64,000 nucleotides of DNA from Desulfofarcimen acetoxidans DSM 771 (GTDB lineage: Bacteria; Bacillota; Desulfotomaculia; Desulfotomaculales; Desulfofarciminaceae): the NCBI RefSeq assembly GCF_000024205.1, contig NC_013216.1, forward strand, positions 4,278,001 to 4,342,000, in the 5' to 3' direction. The position numbers were made by a program, and so were the translations under genes. Of this stretch, positions 62,630 through 64,000 are shown in pieces (the first letter of the stretch is position 1; each line of letters starts with the position of its first letter). Below the pieces are notes generated by a model. It had not been told where the DNA came from. It made no database searches and saw only the letters and a program-made list of their open reading frames with translations.

Positions 62630-62678
62630 AAAAAAAAAGAGCAAATCCCAGCCATTTTATGGCATTTGCTCTTTTTTT
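62630..62678 (-). terminator. Terminator after the spoIIQ-like gene
   Basis: AAAGAGCAAAT pairs with ATTTGCTCTTT with an internal CAT/ATG pairing, followed by a long T-run on the minus strand. Confidence 0.9.
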
Positions 62679-62700
62679 ATCAGGTAATTTATAGCATTTT

Positions 62701-63486
62701 TTAGTTAAAATCAAAAAATGGCGTTGGATTGGTGATTTTTCCAGACAGCAGCAGGCTAAAATGCAGGTGTGTGTCCTTTAAATCACCTGTGCCGCTGCCA
62801 ACAGTTCCGATTAAATCTCCGGGTTTAACTGACTGCCCTTTAACAACTTTTGCCTGGGACAGACAAGAATATCTCGTAGTATAATCGGTTCCTTGCTCAA
62901 TTATGATGGTTACGCCAAAGTCGTCTTCTGTTATCGCCGCAACTGTTCCTTTAGCAGCGGCTTTTACCTGGCTGCCCGGTTTGGCGGCAAAATCCAAACC
63001 GTCATGGAATCGGTAGTCTTGATATAACTCTGAGTAACCTTCTCCATAGCCCGTAATTACAGCTCCTTCCACAGGTCTGGCCAGATTAGTCAGTATTACC
63101 TGCTCATTATTGATTTTGTTTGTCGTCCCTGCCGCCGCAACGGGCTGTTTTTCTTTGCTGTCTATATTTTCTTTATTCCGGCTATTTTCCGCGGTTGTTT
63201 GCTTTTCTTCACCTATTGGTCTCTCAAGAGTGGCTTTTTTATCACTTGATTGTATGGCATTATTCTCTTGCCTGTCTTTGCTGTCGTCTTCTATGACTGC
63301 CGTTAATGGCTGTTTGTTTGATTCTTCCGATACAACTACATTTATCAATCTGTTAATCTGCCACTGGGAGATTTGTCCGCTTATAGCCGGAATCATGACC
63401 ATAGCCAGCAGGATTACTGATATTGCCGCATAGATAAACCAGCCGCTAAGAAACATTTCTTTTAAATTATTGTTAAAAGGCCACAA
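62701..63486 (-). CDS. spoIIQ: M23 (LytM) peptidase, SpoIIQ-like
   Basis: A 261-residue protein with one membrane helix (about 13-35), a charged linker (60-130) and a C-terminal LytM domain. The metal ligands HDGLD (His161, Asp165) and the HLH pair (His240, His242) are both intact, so it should be an active endopeptidase. By neighbourhood (after spoIID, near spoIIID) it is the forespore SpoIIQ that pairs with SpoIIIAH during engulfment. TTG 63486 has GAGGTGA 9 nt upstream. A general wall peptidase remains possible. Confidence 0.85.
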   Translation of the reverse strand: MWPFNNNLKEMFLSGWFIYAAISVILLAMVMIPAISGQISQWQINRLINVVVSEESNKQPLTAVIEDDSKDRQENNAIQSSDKKATLERPIGEEKQTTAENSRNKENIDSKEKQPVAAAGTTNKINNEQVILTNLARPVEGAVITGYGEGYSELYQDYRFHDGLDFAAKPGSQVKAAAKGTVAAITEDDFGVTIIIEQGTDYTTRYSCLSQAKVVKGQSVKPGDLIGTVGSGTGDLKDTHLHFSLLLSGKITNPTPFFDFN

Positions 63487-63540
63487 TATAGCTTCACCTC
63501 TTTGGGCTTATTGTGACCCTTTTATTTCCTTTTTATACAT

Positions 63541-63999
63541 TCAATTAGTCATTTTAACCAGCTTCACTCCGGTATAGTAATGAGTTAAAATTTCTCGATA
63601 GTTTTTGCCTTGCAGCGCAAATTCTCTGGCTCCATACTGACACATTCCAACACCATGTCCGTAACCGGTTGTTGTAATACTCAATTGACCGGCAGCTATT
63701 TCCCATGAGAATTTGGTTGAGCGCAGCTCCAGTTTATCTCTGACTGTTGTGGCCGGTATTTCTTTATCACCTATTCTAAGAACTTTAGGATAACCGGCTG
63801 CTGTTTTTTCCACTACCGCTATGAGGCTTCTTTCTGTTGAAACCGGCATTGTCTGAAGTTCCACTCCCAATCTTTTTCCCGCCTCGGACAGGGGTATATG
63901 AATTGTTCTTTCTGATTTGCTCTCATCGCCCGCGCAGGGCACCGCACGCAAATAAGGAATTTTGAATTTCCAAACATCCTCGGCGTTTTCCGTCCCTCC
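63541..63999 (-). CDS. spoIID: Stage II sporulation protein D, 5' end cut by window
   Basis: C-terminal 152 codons of SpoIID, the lytic transglycosylase needed for engulfment. The frame enters from the right edge with GGTENAEDVW, then PYLRAVPCAGDES, a middle variable part and the C-terminal signature GYGHGVGMCQYGAREFALQGKNYREILTHYY (residues run in two blocks). The catalytic Glu region lies beyond the edge. It is directly upstream of the spoIIQ-like gene, as in Bacillus and many Clostridia. Confidence 0.93.
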   Translation of the reverse strand, partial: GGTENAEDVWKFKIPYLRAVPCAGDESKSERTIHIPLSEAGKRLGVELQTMPVSTERSLIAVVEKTAAGYPKVLRIGDKEIPATTVRDKLELRSTKFSWEIAAGQLSITTTGYGHGVGMCQYGAREFALQGKNYREILTHYYTGVKLVKMTN

Positions 64000-64000
64000 G

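Noticed and set aside
1-64000. tRNA, rRNA, CRISPR array, prophage or replication origin
   Set aside because: None was recognisable on reading both strands. Absence was not tested with a covariance-model search.

Overview
The window looks like chromosome of an endospore-forming, S-layer-type Gram-positive (Clostridia, most like the Desulfotomaculum/Pelotomaculum group). This rests on spoIID, a spoIIQ-like M23 peptidase gene, spoIIID and mbl together at the right end, on csaB with several SLH-domain proteins, and on the strong Shine-Dalgarno sequences. The genus is inference. Nearly everything lies on the minus strand, so transcription runs right to left. I saw no tRNA, rRNA, CRISPR array or prophage.

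Region 1 (1-16,030) builds and attaches a secondary cell wall polysaccharide. It holds a Wzz-like chain-length protein, the CpsB phosphatase, a phosphohexomutase, GalU, a TagO/WecA-type initiating transferase, FabZ, a DUF4330 protein, an O-antigen ligase-like protein, three glycosyltransferases, an LCP ligase, a small secreted protein, CsaB (pyruvylation) and TagA. TagO-TagA-CsaB-LCP is a recognised set for making the pyruvylated polymer that SLH domains grip. A plus-strand islet at 3.1-3.4 kb encodes two tiny, translationally coupled ORFs.

Region 2 (16.2-18.06 kb) is a scrap island: a Phd/ParE-type toxin-antitoxin pair with a palindromic operator, a frameshifted galU fragment and a decayed insertion sequence. 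Region 3 (18.06-25 kb) has one dTDP-rhamnose set, with RmlC and RmlD fused, and an AT-rich GtrA/GtrB/GT-C cassette. A 365-bp ORF-less element with 19-bp terminal inverted repeats follows. Region 4 (25.4-41.4 kb) is a second glycan locus: APS kinase (CysC), a giant sulfotransferase/coiled-coil/GT2/GT4 fusion, a Wzm/Wzt ABC exporter, a second complete dTDP-rhamnose set, two GT2 enzymes, WbaP and an O-antigen ligase-TPR fusion. Read together, it suggests a sulfated, rhamnose-containing surface glycan.

Region 5 (41.6-64 kb) is cell surface and sporulation. It has two SLH proteins, a Uma2 protein, MarR with two efflux adaptors and a TolC-like protein but no pump, two paralogous copper-amine-oxidase-N-domain surface proteins, an ECF sigma/anti-sigma pair, an SLH-anchored subtilisin, Mbl, SpoIIID, a large acidic SLH protein, SpoIIQ-like and SpoIID (cut by the right edge). 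The same ECF-type promoter (AAC, 18 nt, GTCTA) stands before the sigma gene, the 781-residue surface protein and the subtilisin, so they probably form a local cell-envelope regulon. A TTAA-type palindrome sits just after the -10 boxes of the TolC-like gene, the marR operon and one SLH gene.
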